Positions 52,609 to 61,781 of a stretch of 64,000 nt of DNA are shown here, one piece after another. Made by a program: the position numbers and the translations under genes. The notes beneath the pieces are model-generated. The model was given only the letters and a program-made list of their open reading frames with translations. It made no database searches and was not told where the DNA came from. The stretch is from Streptomyces globosus (GTDB taxonomy: Bacteria; Actinomycetota; Actinomycetes; Streptomycetales; Streptomycetaceae). How positions within the stretch are numbered: the first letter of the stretch is position 1; the number at the start of each line of letters is the position of its first letter. The stretch covers positions 5,399,501-5,463,500 of the forward strand of contig NZ_CP030862.1 in NCBI RefSeq assembly GCF_003325375.1, read 5' to 3'.

Positions 52609-53857
52609 CGCGCCATCCAAACAGGCCGCGCAGGCGCGGGGCAGGGGATATCCCGGTATCCGAGACGGGCTCGGGTCCCGGGCCCGTGAGCCAGGGGAGG
52701 ACTGCCGGCGGGGTCGCGTCGGGGACGGTCCCGGTGATCCGGGTCAGGGCCTCGGCGAGGGCGCGGGTGAAGTCGTCGTCCACCAGGATCCGCTTCCGCT
52801 CCCACGGCTCCCGGACCCTCTCCTCCCGATCCAGCAGCCGCACCAGCACCGGCACCGCCGCGGTGGCGGCCGGACCGATCGCACCCAGGTGCCGGACCGC
52901 GGCCGGTGTGGGGTGGGCGGGGTGGCCGTCGAAATCCGGGTCAACGTCCGCGAGGAGCATCGGCACCGCCGGCTCGGGATCGCCCGTGATCCGCCACCAG
53001 GCGTGCGCGGCCGCGACCCGGGTCCAGCCGCCCGGCGAATCCGTCAGCGCCCGCACCGCGTCGGCGTGCCCGGCGGCGGCCGGGCCGAGGTCCGCAAGGT
53101 ACGGCAGGCTGCGGCTGCCGCGCCCCGCCGCGAGATCGGCGGCGCAGGCACGTCGGAGAAGGGCGTCGTCGCCGGTGGTGCGCCAGTGCGCCCAGGCGGC
53201 CATGCGGACCCCGTGCCAGGCGCAGGCGGCCTCCGGGCCGTACGGGCCCTCCGGGCGCACGGCGCCCGCCGCGAACCCCGCCAGCCGCCCCGCGGCCGCG
53301 GCGGCCGAGGGCCCGATCCGACCGAGGACACGGGCGGCGTCGTAGGCGCACCTGGCCTCCAGGTGCGGGATGACCTCGGGGACGGCCGGGGCGGCGGCTG
53401 CGCCCAGGTCGGCGAGGACGCGGAGCAGGTCGGGGGTCGACAAACGGGTGTGCCGCAGCTCGGCCCGCACCAGCGGGAGCAGGTCGGCGGCGGGCAGCGC
53501 GGCGAGCGGACGCGCGTCGATGAGGAACCAGTCCGCGCCGGACAGGTTCCGCAGGGCGGGCATCGCCCGCGCATCGCCCGTCCCGGCCAGGGCGAGGGCG
53601 AGCATCTGGACGTCCCACTGGGATGCGTTGCCCGCCCCGAGGTGACCGCGTCCGAGGCGGCGGGCGAGGCGGTCGGCGTGCGGGGCGAGGGCGAACCGGG
53701 CCTGCATGAGCGCGTCCCTGGCCCTCCACCGGTCCTCGGGTGGGCCGCAGGCCACCTCGACGACCGCCGCCCAGGCGGCCGGATCCGGCCGCCGCTCGCG
53801 GAGGACGGCCTGCACGGCCGCCTCCGCGCCACGGGGCTCGCGAAGCCGTCTAAACAA
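52598..53857 (-). CDS. HEAT-repeat protein
   Basis: About 419 residues of repeated helical pairs: for example DVQMLALALAGTGDARAMPA, LLRVLADLGAAAAPAVPEVI, AARVLGRIGPSAAAAAGRLA, AVRHLGAIGPAATAAVPVLV. This is a HEAT/PBS-lyase type solenoid for protein binding. No enzyme motif is seen. The start is uncertain: TTG 53857 overlaps the DUF397 stop codon by 8 bp; the next ATG is at 53707. The overlaps on both sides tie it to the DUF397 and GNAT genes. Confidence 0.78.
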   Translation of the reverse strand: MFRRLREPRGAEAAVQAVLRERRPDPAAWAAVVEVACGPPEDRWRARDALMQARFALAPHADRLARRLGRGHLGAGNASQWDVQMLALALAGTGDARAMPALRNLSGADWFLIDARPLAALPAADLLPLVRAELRHTRLSTPDLLRVLADLGAAAAPAVPEVIPHLEARCAYDAARVLGRIGPSAAAAAGRLAGFAAGAVRPEGPYGPEAACAWHGVRMAAWAHWRTTGDDALLRRACAADLAAGRGSRSLPYLADLGPAAAGHADAVRALTDSPGGWTRVAAAHAWWRITGDPEPAVPMLLADVDPDFDGHPAHPTPAAVRHLGAIGPAATAAVPVLVRLLDREERVREPWERKRILVDDDFTRALAEALTRITGTVPDATPPAVLPWLTGPGPEPVSDTGISPAPRLRGLFGWRDEH

Positions 53858-54107
53858 CGGCGGATGCCAGGAACCCCGCCCAGGCGGCCGGAGCCACGGC
53901 GAGCCGACCGCCGTCGGGGACCTTGGAGTCCCGGACGAGGACGGTGCCGGTGAGGTGGGCTACCTCGACGCACTCATTGCTGTTGCTGGCGCTGTAGCTG
54001 CTCTTGGTCCAGGCGACTTCGACGCATGCGGGCCCGTCGTTCGTGCTGTAGCTGCTCTTGACCCACGTCAAGGTGGAGAGGCTCTCGGCCGACGGCTTGA
54101 TGCTCAT
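53850..54107 (-). CDS. DUF397 protein with duplicated N-terminal motif
   Basis: 85 residues. DUF397 proteins carry one WxKSSYS...CVEVA motif and end in a variable W-rich tail; here the motif occurs twice in tandem (TWVKSSYSTNDGPACVEVAW and TKSSYSASNSNECVEVAH), then VLVRDSKVPDG and a final segment with PAAWAGFL. DUF397 proteins are partners of the adjacent Scr1/WhiJ-type HTH regulators. Its ATG overlaps the HTH stop codon (ATGA). Confidence 0.92.
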   Translation of the reverse strand: MSIKPSAESLSTLTWVKSSYSTNDGPACVEVAWTKSSYSASNSNECVEVAHLTGTVLVRDSKVPDGGRLAVAPAAWAGFLASAVV

Positions 54108-54952
54108 GTCTCCCCTAGTAGCTTCTCGATGAACGTGAGCGATTCGCGAGGTGTCAGTGCCTGTGCTCGGATCATGCCATAGCGCATGTCCAGGATCTGA
54201 ACCTCTTTCGGCTGGGTGATCAAGCGGCTCACCAGCTGGACTTCGTTGTGGCCGACTGTCGTTCCGTCCCTGAGACGCATGAGTTGGAGCGACCCGGCAA
54301 GTCCCGCGTGCTCCTCAACAGCCGTCGGCATCACCTGGATTTCCACGTTGCGCAGGCTGCCGACGGTCAACAGGTGTTCGAGCTGGCGACGCAACACCAT
54401 CCTGCCCCCGATCGGACGTCGCAGCACAGTCTCTTCCTGCACAACCGTGAGGAGCGGCGCCGGTTGTGCCTGGATGACGTTCTGCCGGGCCAGGCGAGCC
54501 ATCACCAGGCGATCAACCTGGTCCTCCGAGTACGCCGGTCGCCTCATGCCGTAGAGGGCACGCGCATACTCCTCGGTCTGGAGCAGCCCCATCACCACAC
54601 CGCAGTCGTAGGCCCCGATCTCAACCGCCTTCGCCTCCAATTCGGCCAGATCGCGCACCTTCTTGGGATAGCGGGCCTTTTCCACGTCGGCCTTCATCGC
54701 CGCGATTTTCCCGCCCGCCCCAAGGACCTCGTCCGCCTTGTCCAGGAACTCCGGGCGGGGAATGCGGGTGCCGCGTTCGATCTTGTAGATGAGGTTCGGG
54801 CCGTATCCCATCCGCTGGCCGAACTTGGCACGGTCGAGGCCGGCGGACTCGCGCCACATTTTCAACTGGCGCCCCAGCGCGGCGATCACCGCCCCCGATT
54901 CGTCCTCCGGGTCGAGTTCCCAGCTCGACTCGTCGGCGCCGTCTGTGTTCAC
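54104..54952 (-). CDS. WhiJ/Scr1-type XRE regulator with DUF5753
   Basis: 282 residues. The XRE helix-turn-helix covers about residues 25-80 (LGRQLKMWRESAGLDRAKFG, YGPNLIYKIERGTRIPRPEF). The C-terminal DUF5753 domain has the usual motifs YDCGVVMGLLQTEEYARAL, VVQEETVLRRPIGGRMVLRR and VQILDMRYGMIRAQALTPRE. Family members act with DUF397 proteins and often with a divergent anti-sigma-type ATPase in development control, which is the arrangement here. GTG 54952 has GGAGGTGGG upstream. Confidence 0.94.
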   Translation of the reverse strand: MNTDGADESSWELDPEDESGAVIAALGRQLKMWRESAGLDRAKFGQRMGYGPNLIYKIERGTRIPRPEFLDKADEVLGAGGKIAAMKADVEKARYPKKVRDLAELEAKAVEIGAYDCGVVMGLLQTEEYARALYGMRRPAYSEDQVDRLVMARLARQNVIQAQPAPLLTVVQEETVLRRPIGGRMVLRRQLEHLLTVGSLRNVEIQVMPTAVEEHAGLAGSLQLMRLRDGTTVGHNEVQLVSRLITQPKEVQILDMRYGMIRAQALTPRESLTFIEKLLGET

Positions 54953-55063
54953 TTCCCACCTCCGCGGGGACCGTCAGGACAGCACACAACTGCCTTGGAC
55001 AGCAGCCGTACACAGCCGCCTCGGCACTGTTCAGGTTACGCAGGGGCGGCCACGCTGAGTCAC

Positions 55064-55531
55064 GTGAATCAGGAAATCTCCCTCGTCGCGACCCTCCCCG
55101 CGACCCCGCGCGGCGCTCGTGCCGCACGCGCCCTCACCGTCTCCCAACTACTGGAACATCGACTTCCGTTCGCGGACGCGGCGCAGGTCGTCGCCGAGCT
55201 GGCCGCGAACGCGGTGACGCACGGGAGGGTGCCGGGGCGCGGGTTCCGGCTGCGACTGCGGACGGGGCCCGGGCCTACGCTGCGTATCGAGGTGTCGGAC
55301 ACCCGCGCCGAGGCGGCCCCGCCGTGCGAGCCGTCCGTTCCGGCCGCGGCGGCGGAATCCGGGCGGGGGCTGCTGCTGGTGTCCGAGCTCGCCTCGCGGT
55401 GGGGCGTTGAGCGGGGGCCGCTTCCACTGAAAACGGTCTGGGCGGAAATGAATTTCGGCGGGCCGCTTTCACCGGATCGAGGTTCTCACGTCCCGATGGG
55501 CCGGGTTTCGGTGGCGCACGACGCTAAGTGA
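55064..55531 (+). CDS. Anti-sigma-type ATP-binding protein (HATPase_c)
   Basis: 155 residues, GTG 55064. It has the N-box AQVVAELAANAVTHGRVPGR and a G-box-like AESGRGLLLVSELASRWGVE, placing it with the SpoIIAB/RsbW-type histidine-kinase-like ATPases. Members bind or phosphorylate anti-sigma-factor antagonists. It is divergent from the WhiJ-type regulator by 111 bp, a common trio with HTH and DUF397 genes in Streptomyces. Confidence 0.92.
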   Translation: MNQEISLVATLPATPRGARAARALTVSQLLEHRLPFADAAQVVAELAANAVTHGRVPGRGFRLRLRTGPGPTLRIEVSDTRAEAAPPCEPSVPAAAAESGRGLLLVSELASRWGVERGPLPLKTVWAEMNFGGPLSPDRGSHVPMGRVSVAHDAK

Positions 55532-55809
55532 ACTAACCGAAGGTAAAACAACCTCCCCCTCCCCCTCTCACCCGTTCGGGTGAATCGCCCAAACCCCCGG
55601 CGGGCGCACCAGTTCCCGGTGCACGCTTTCCTCACAACCCCCAGAAACGCGTTCGACCCTCGACCGGGACTTCCATCCCGAACCGAGGGCTCGACCACGG
55701 CGGAAGAGAGCACCTTCCCCATGACTGACGGGCCCGGCAAGTGACCGTGCATCTCGCCGCGGGCGCTCCGAGACACCCGCGGGAGGGGACGGTTCTCGGC
55801 GGCGCGGGG

Positions 55810-55996
55810 GAGCCGCGGCGCCCCTCGCTACGTCCCTCGTCCACCGGGTGGCTTCGACGAGGGCGGGGAGCTGGTCGGGGCGGACGTCGGCGCCCAGCCG
55901 AAGCGCCGTCCAGTCCTGGGCCTTGAGCAGGTTGGCCAGGTGGGGGTGAAGCACGCAGACCCAAGGTCTTCTCGTGTCGGGAGACACGCAGGCCAT
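55810..55996 (-). pseudogene. Remnant of an unknown gene
   Basis: The minus strand reads VCVLHPHLANLLKAQDWTAL and then RLGADVRPDQLPALVEATRW with very high third-position GC, which suggests true coding ancestry over about 60 codons. The rest of the frame (to 55568) becomes low-complexity and loses coding character, and no domain is recognised. The 602-bp region 55532-56133 holds nothing else but the promoter region of the next gene. Confidence 0.35.
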
Positions 55997-56133
55997 GACA
56001 CATCACAAATTCGTCACTGTGGCGAGAATTATGCCCCCGTTGCCCGTTTCCGAGGAAGAACGCCCTGGTCAGGCAACTACGTTGCTCCTCTCGTACCTAG
56101 ATCATCGGGTACTCGCAGAAGGACCGAGGACGT

Positions 56134-59100
56134 ATGGCTACTCGCTTCTCCGCGGCAAGACGCCGCGGAAGAGGGCCCTGGGGGACAACCCACTGGATAG
56201 CGGGCGGAGCGGCACTCATCGTGACCGCCACCCTCATCCAGAGCTCGCACCCGGCAGACGCCGCCGCGGCCCCGGCCGCCGCGGCCAAGCCCAGCGCCGT
56301 GACCGAAGAACTCAACCTCGCGCGCGCCCGGGTGGCCGCGCGGACGGCGGGCCACCGCGTGGAGGCGGTCTCCGAACGGTCCGAGACCTCCACCACGTGG
56401 GTGAACCCGAACGGCACGCTCACCACCGAAGTGGCTGCCGGGCCGATCCGCTTCTACGACCAGCAGGCACGCGGCTGGCGCGCCGTCGACGTGACCCTGG
56501 GCCACGGCCCGGACGGGTTCGTGGCGTCCAAGGCTCACCCGCAGGGCCTGAAGCTGGCCGCCGGCACCCTTCCGCGGATGGTCAAGGCCGCGCCGCAGGC
56601 AGCTCCGTCGGTCAACTACATCACCACCGACCTCGTCACCCTCGGCGAGGGTGACCAGCAGATCACCCTCAAGTGGAAGGGCGCCCTACCGTCCCCGAAG
56701 CTGGACGGTGCACGAGCCGAGTACGCAAACGCCGTCCCCGGCGGTGACGTCGTCATCGAGGCCACACGTGGCGGCTTCGAGCAATTTGTGGAACTGAAGC
56801 AGCGCCCGGCCGGTGAGAACTACTCGTACACCTTGCCCCTGGTGGCCAAGGGCCTGAAGGTGCAGCAGCAGGCCGACGGCAGCGTGCAGTTCACCGACCG
56901 CAGGAGCAAGAAGACTGCGGTCATGCCGGCGCCGGTGATGTGGGACGCCACCGTCGATCCGGTCTCGGGCGAGCACACCCGCAGAGTGCCCGTGGCGATG
57001 AAGGTCGTCCAAGGCAAAGGCACGGTCGACCTGGTCGTCACCCCGGACGCGAAATTCCTGGCGGACCCGGCCACCAAGTACCCGGTGACCGTGGACCCCT
57101 CCACCTCCGCGCTGGGCAACGTCTTCGACACCTACGTCCAGCAGGGCGAGACCGTCGACTGGTCAGGCGACACCGAGCTCGACCTCGGCAACCCCGGCAC
57201 CAAGAACGCGAACGGCACCTTCCGCACCGCACGCTCGTTCATCACGTGGAACACGGCGCCGATCGCGGACGCGCTGGTCTCCGACGCCAAGCTGTCCCTC
57301 TGGAACTTCCACTCGGGTAACATCGACTGCATCGCGCAGCCGTGGGAGGTCTGGGACTCCGGCACCCCCAGCACCGCGTCGCGCTGGACGAACCAGCCCG
57401 CCATGCGCACCAAGTACGCCACCTCCACCGAAACCCGTGGCAACCCCGGCTGCGGCTCGGCACCGGACGGCTGGATCAACGCCGACGTGACCACCCTCGT
57501 CCAGACGTGGGCGTCCGCGAAGGCGCCGCTGTCCAGCATGGGCCTGCGCGCCGCGTCGGAGTCGGTTGTCGGGCAGTGGAAGCGCGTCAATTCGGCGAAC
57601 GCCGCCTCCAACCCGCCGAAGCTGACGGTGACGTACAACTACCGTCCGCAGACCGGCACCAAGCAGGAGGCTGGTCCTCCGTTCGTCCAGGACAAGACTC
57701 CCGCCTGGCGCGTCGAGACGACGACGCCGACCCTGCGCGACACGTTCGCGGACAAGGACGGCGACACGGTCAACGGCACCTTCCAGATCTTCGACGCCGC
57801 CACCAACACCCAGGTCGGCAACACCCTGGTGTCGCCGTTCGTCCCGGCCGGCACCCCCGCGTCGGTCGTCGTACCGGCGGGCGTGCTCCAGCACGGGCGC
57901 ACGTACCGGTTCCGTACCTCGCCCTACGACGGCACGCACTACAGCAACAGCTGGTCACCCTGGTCCAACTGGACCACCTTCACCGTCAGTCCGCTGCCCG
58001 ATGCTCCGCAGGACATTCAGGCGGGCGCGCAGCAGACGCTGACGCCCATCCTGTCCGCGGTCGTCACTACTTCGGCGCAGACCCGTGTGAGCGCCGAGTT
58101 CTCGCTGAAGGACGCGGCCGGGAATCTCGTCCCCAATCTCCCGCTGCCTTCCGTATGGGTTGAAAGCGGCACTCGGGCCTCCCTGCAAATCCCCGAGGGC
58201 AGGCTCGCGGACGGTGCGAGCTACCGCTGGTCGGTACGGGCCTGTGACAGCGTCGGCTGCTCACCCTGGTCAGCCGAGCAGAGCCTGACCATCCGCCTCC
58301 AGCCGTTGCCTTCGTTGCCGGCCACACAGTCCCTGGCTCTCACCGGCACCGCACTCGCGGGCACGTCCGCCCCGACCGACTGTGACACACCCGGCTGCGC
58401 CCCGCCGCCGACCGGGCAGCTCCGGATCGGTACTGCGGACGGACATCTGTGGGCGACGCACCTGAAGGCGGACCTCTCCGCGCTCCCGCCGGGAGCCCGG
58501 GTCACTTCCGCCAAGCTGTCACTGTCCAGGGCCGACTGCACCACCCAGTGCGTGGCGCAGAAGCCGAGCGCGTACGAGCTCTCCACTGCCTGGACCGCGG
58601 CACAAAGCGGCAAGGATCTCCTGACGGCCGCGGGCAACGACAGCTACGTCTCCGACCTCGCGCTGGCCGAGGTCGACTTCGGCATGCTGGTGCAGTCCTG
58701 GCTCGACCGCGGCGGGAACGAGGGACTGGCCCTCACCGTCCCCGGCACGGCGGCCGGAGCGGCGTACCACTCGGCCGCGGCGGCGGACCCCACCCTGCGT
58801 CCAAAGCTGACAGTCGAGTACCTGCCGCCGACCGCTCCCGGCGTTGTCAGCGACATCGTCACCACCCCGGGTGACACCGGCCTGCTCGCCACCTGGAACG
58901 CCCCGCTCGACGGTGGGGCGACCGGTGACGTCACCTATGTGGCGACGGCTGAGAAGAGCGACGGTACGGTGGTGGGCACCTGGGAGGGCACGGAGCTGCG
59001 CACGGTTTTCGGCGGGCTGGACAACGTGACCTCCTACCGGGTTTCGGTGACAGCGAAGAATGCCGTCGGTAGCGGCCCGGTGTCCCGATCCGCACTGGCG

Positions 59101-60177
59101 CAGGGTGCCTCCGTAGCCGGGGGCAGCACGCCGTACAAGGACTATGTCCAGGCCTACTTGAGCGCCCGGAACAAGGTCATGACGGGGGTTAGCGCCACCA
59201 CGGCCGAGGCTGCGGCCGAGTCTCCGCACGGAACAGTCTTCGGTCCGGTCCTCGACGTGCAGGAGGCCTCGCTCATTGGGGAGCTCGTGGCGCTGGAAAC
59301 GCAAAGCCAGGCATACGTGGGTGCCTCTTCGGCTCTGACGGACATCATGATTGCCGATGGTGGGGCCGCCCGCGTGCTGGTTCGCGCCACTGTCATCCAG
59401 ACGATGACCCTGCGGGTCAACGGCGTCGACGAGGTGTCGGAGGAGCGGCGGGCCAAGCGGTTCGTGTTCAACGTCTCGGGCGGGGCGGTGAAGCTCGAGA
59501 GCGAATCCGACGACAGCGAGGCGGGGCAGAAGCTGTCTCCCACGGCTGCTGCGGGAGCCCAGGTGGCCGCTACCCCGGCCGACACCACGGGCGTGCCGAC
59601 CGATGGCGCAGAGACCATCCTCCTGGGTGGGGACGGGTTCCCCGTGTCGGACCCCGTTGCGGCAGGTGCCCTCTCGGCTTCCTACGTCAACGGGTCGGGC
59701 ACCGCGAGCTGGGCCTGGAACAACGCCGGCCGGATCCCGAGGGAGTATGGTCGCAACGACTGCACGAACTTTGTGTCCAAGGCCCTCTACAACGGTGGCG
59801 GCATGAAGATGCGCCATTGGGCGTACTGGCAGGACCGTGCCTGGTGGCGGAACACCTCCTGGATGGCGTGGAAGAAGAACAGCCACACCTGGTCAGGGGC
59901 CCAGAATCTGTTCACGCACATGTTGAACTACCGCCAGCCCGGTTACGTCAACCGTGCGTACAATCTTCGGGCCGGGGACATCCTGTTCTTCAGCTGGAAG
60001 AAAGATAACGGTGTGTTCAATCACGCGGCGGTCGTGACCGGTAACAATCACGGCGTCGTCCGTGTTGCCCAGCACGGCTACAGCGCCCATGACACCCTCC
60101 AGGGGATCATGGCCCGCCACAGGACCGGTCCCAATCCGATCGTCCAGGTCGGCGCACTTCGGCCGAGGTCTCGATGA
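56134..60177 (+). CDS. Large secreted DNRLRE/FN3 protein with C-terminal amidase domain
   Basis: 1347 residues. A twin-Arg-rich N-terminus and helix (GGAALIVTATLIQSSHPADA) form a signal peptide. A beta-rich region (about 60-320, TTWVNPNGTLTTEVAAGPIR) precedes a DNRLRE domain (about 329-505, FDTYVQQGETVDWSGDTELD), fibronectin-like segments (about 510-720), a second DNRLRE (about 725-895) and an FN3 domain (about 903-990). The C-terminus (about 1183-1347) is an Amidase_6-type cysteine hydrolase: NDCTNFVSKAL with Cys1210 and VFNHAAVVTGN with His1297. It probably cuts peptide or amide bonds outside the cell. Its TGA overlaps the lipoprotein start (ATGA). Confidence 0.85.
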   Translation: MATRFSAARRRGRGPWGTTHWIAGGAALIVTATLIQSSHPADAAAAPAAAAKPSAVTEELNLARARVAARTAGHRVEAVSERSETSTTWVNPNGTLTTEVAAGPIRFYDQQARGWRAVDVTLGHGPDGFVASKAHPQGLKLAAGTLPRMVKAAPQAAPSVNYITTDLVTLGEGDQQITLKWKGALPSPKLDGARAEYANAVPGGDVVIEATRGGFEQFVELKQRPAGENYSYTLPLVAKGLKVQQQADGSVQFTDRRSKKTAVMPAPVMWDATVDPVSGEHTRRVPVAMKVVQGKGTVDLVVTPDAKFLADPATKYPVTVDPSTSALGNVFDTYVQQGETVDWSGDTELDLGNPGTKNANGTFRTARSFITWNTAPIADALVSDAKLSLWNFHSGNIDCIAQPWEVWDSGTPSTASRWTNQPAMRTKYATSTETRGNPGCGSAPDGWINADVTTLVQTWASAKAPLSSMGLRAASESVVGQWKRVNSANAASNPPKLTVTYNYRPQTGTKQEAGPPFVQDKTPAWRVETTTPTLRDTFADKDGDTVNGTFQIFDAATNTQVGNTLVSPFVPAGTPASVVVPAGVLQHGRTYRFRTSPYDGTHYSNSWSPWSNWTTFTVSPLPDAPQDIQAGAQQTLTPILSAVVTTSAQTRVSAEFSLKDAAGNLVPNLPLPSVWVESGTRASLQIPEGRLADGASYRWSVRACDSVGCSPWSAEQSLTIRLQPLPSLPATQSLALTGTALAGTSAPTDCDTPGCAPPPTGQLRIGTADGHLWATHLKADLSALPPGARVTSAKLSLSRADCTTQCVAQKPSAYELSTAWTAAQSGKDLLTAAGNDSYVSDLALAEVDFGMLVQSWLDRGGNEGLALTVPGTAAGAAYHSAAAADPTLRPKLTVEYLPPTAPGVVSDIVTTPGDTGLLATWNAPLDGGATGDVTYVATAEKSDGTVVGTWEGTELRTVFGGLDNVTSYRVSVTAKNAVGSGPVSRSALAQGASVAGGSTPYKDYVQAYLSARNKVMTGVSATTAEAAAESPHGTVFGPVLDVQEASLIGELVALETQSQAYVGASSALTDIMIADGGAARVLVRATVIQTMTLRVNGVDEVSEERRAKRFVFNVSGGAVKLESESDDSEAGQKLSPTAAAGAQVAATPADTTGVPTDGAETILLGGDGFPVSDPVAAGALSASYVNGSGTASWAWNNAGRIPREYGRNDCTNFVSKALYNGGGMKMRHWAYWQDRAWWRNTSWMAWKKNSHTWSGAQNLFTHMLNYRQPGYVNRAYNLRAGDILFFSWKKDNGVFNHAAVVTGNNHGVVRVAQHGYSAHDTLQGIMARHRTGPNPIVQVGALRPRSR

Positions 60178-60704
60178 GGCCAGGACCGGCCTTGCGGGCT
60201 GTGGCAGCTTCCGTGCTGGCCGTCGGCATGCTGACCGCCTGCTCCTCGGCCTACGATGCCGAAGACGTGGCGTACGCCGGTGACTACGGCAGCCACCCGC
60301 CGCTCGGCGTGGTCGGATACCCGTCCACGGGATCCCTGGGCATCACCCAGCAGGTGGTGTGGCGCATCGCCGACGGCAAGGTGGGCGAGCTGGCGTCCCT
60401 GGCCGACAAGGACGGCAACGGCGCTTCTGAGAAGACTGCCGAGAACTGGATCACGGCATTCGGCAAGGGCGCCCGCGGCAAGGTGACCGCGGAGTTCTAC
60501 GACGAGGGCTCGCTCCGGCAGGAAGTCGTGCTCTATCTGCACGAGACCGACCAGATCAAACAAATCCAGGTCCGGGCCACCAGCGCAAAAGGCAAGGACA
60601 TCTGGCGTGTGATCATGGACGAGCCCTCCCCTGAGGAGGCCACCGCCCTGCACCCGTGGGTGCCGAAGAAACCCGGCGAACTCGGTTCGAAAACCGTACG
60701 GTGA
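60174..60704 (+). CDS. Lipoprotein coupled to the secreted amidase protein
   Basis: 176 residues with a lipoprotein signal: AVAASVLAVGMLTAC with lipobox Cys23. The mature part starts SSAYDAEDVAYAGDYGSH and contains a DKDGNG segment that resembles a calcium loop, then VTAEFYDEGSLRQEVVLYLH. No family is recognised. It overlaps the preceding gene by 4 bp, so the two are made together; an immunity or chaperone role for the amidase is inferred. A long hairpin follows. Confidence 0.82.
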   Translation: MRPGPALRAVAASVLAVGMLTACSSAYDAEDVAYAGDYGSHPPLGVVGYPSTGSLGITQQVVWRIADGKVGELASLADKDGNGASEKTAENWITAFGKGARGKVTAEFYDEGSLRQEVVLYLHETDQIKQIQVRATSAKGKDIWRVIMDEPSPEEATALHPWVPKKPGELGSKTVR

Positions 60705-60724
60705 GCTGATCCGAGCAAGTCTTG

Positions 60725-60775
60725 AACAAGGGCGTCGCCTGCGCGGGAAACCGCGTGGGCGGCGCCCCTTCGCGG
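60725..60775 (+). terminator. Hairpin after the lipoprotein gene
   Basis: AAGGGCGTCGCC and GGGCGGCGCCCCTT pair with a bulge, around an inner CGCGG-GAAA-CCGCG hairpin, 20 bp after the stop codon. Confidence 0.65.
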
Positions 60776-60843
60776 TACCGCTGCTGCACCTTGTCTTCGC
60801 CGTTCCTCGCGGCCACGCGCCTCGACCCCGAGGCAACCCTCGC

Positions 60844-60999
60844 AAGGCGTGGCTGGTGTTCGTCCAAGTCCTCTGCGTGGACTGGCTCGACCGGGAGATC
60901 TGCCACCGCGCCGAACTGCGGGACGCCTGCATCGGCGCCGTCGTCGGCGCGCTCCGCCCCCTCCTCCCCTCCGGACTGCCCGGCGCGGCCGACTCCTAG
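60844..60999 (+). pseudogene. C-terminal fragment of a TetR-like regulator
   Basis: The frame ending at TAG 60997-60999 reads KAWLVFVQVLCVDWLDREIC, HRAELRDACIGAVVGALRPL, then LPSGLPGAADS. This resembles the C-terminal tail of a TetR-family regulator. No start codon or helix-turn-helix lies upstream, so the 5' part is gone. The stop codon lies inside the CTAG target site of the adjacent insertion element. Confidence 0.5.
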
Positions 61000-61777
61000 T
61001 ACTCCAGTGTGACTTCGCGATCTTGTCGCGGACCCGGCTGCGAACGGGTACGGCCACCGCGTGATCATCAAGGGTCGTGTGGACTCATGACGATCGTGCG
61101 GTGGCCGCAGGTCACAGCATAGACGGCGTCCGATGGCGGGCGATGTCCGAGCAGGCCATGGCCCGGATCGCGGGCCGGTTCAGCCGAGTTGAACCGCGGA
61201 GGACGGCCCGTGCCTATCTGCTCGGGCTGCTGTCACATGCCGAGCGGAAGAACTGCTGGCAGCTGGCCGAACAGGCCGGATTGGCCCGGCCGGGCCCGAT
61301 GCAGCGGCTGCTGCGCTACGCCCGCTGGGACGCCGACGCTGTACGCAACGACATCCGTGCCTACGCCGTCGAACACCTCGGCGCCCAGGGCGCGGTGCCG
61401 GTCGTGGACGAGAGCGGCTTCGTGAAGAAAGGCCGCGCCTCGGCGGGCGTCCAGCGCCAGTACACCGGCACCGCCGGGCGCATCGAGAACTCCCAGGTCG
61501 GGGTCTTCCTCGCCTACACCACCAGCCGGGGACGGGCCCTGATCGACCGCCGCCTCTACCTGCCCGAACAGTCCTGGTGCACCGATCCCGAACGCCGCCG
61601 GGCGGCCGGAATACCCGACGAAGTCCGCTTCGCGACCAAGCCCCGCCTGGCCGGGAGGATGATCGCCGCTGCCCTGGACGCCGGAGTGGAGGCACCAGGC
61701 AACAGCCCGACGCAGCCACTACCGACGGCGATCCGCCGACAGACCTGCTGGATAGATCACGAAACCGCACTGGAGTA
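61000..61777 (+). mobile_element. Internally deleted IS701-type insertion sequence
   Basis: 778 bp bounded by the inverted repeats TACTCCAGTG (61000-61009) and CACTGGAGTA (61768-61777). It holds only the N-terminal half of a transposase and its right end, whereas full IS701-type elements are about 1.3-1.4 kb. Without the missing catalytic half it cannot move by itself but may be mobilised in trans. Confidence 0.85.
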
Positions 61778-61781
61778 CTAG
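61077..61781 (+). pseudogene. IS701 family transposase, C-terminally deleted
   Basis: 234 residues. Conserved N-terminal blocks are present: ARIAGRFSRVEPRRTARAYL, LLRYARWDADAVRNDIRAYA, VPVVDESGFVKKG with the first catalytic Asp, VQRQYTGTAGRIENSQVGVF and DEVRFATKPRLAGRMIAAAL. The frame then jumps near residue 206 into unrelated sequence (APGNSPTQPLPTAIRRQTCW), skipping the second Asp block and the Glu. The stop codon TAG is supplied by the target duplication. The true start may be GTG 61077 or ATG 61143. Confidence 0.85.

Larger units (their letters stand above)
60996..61781. repeat. 4-bp target-site duplication CTAG
   Basis: CTAG stands at 60996-60999 and again at 61778-61781, flanking the inverted terminal repeats of the insertion element. 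CTAG fits the YTAR target reported for IS701-family elements. Confidence 0.75.

Noticed and set aside
60722..61012. A 96-codon plus-strand frame after the lipoprotein gene.
   Set aside because: It runs through a hairpin terminator and the IS end, and another frame there matches the TetR-like tail better.
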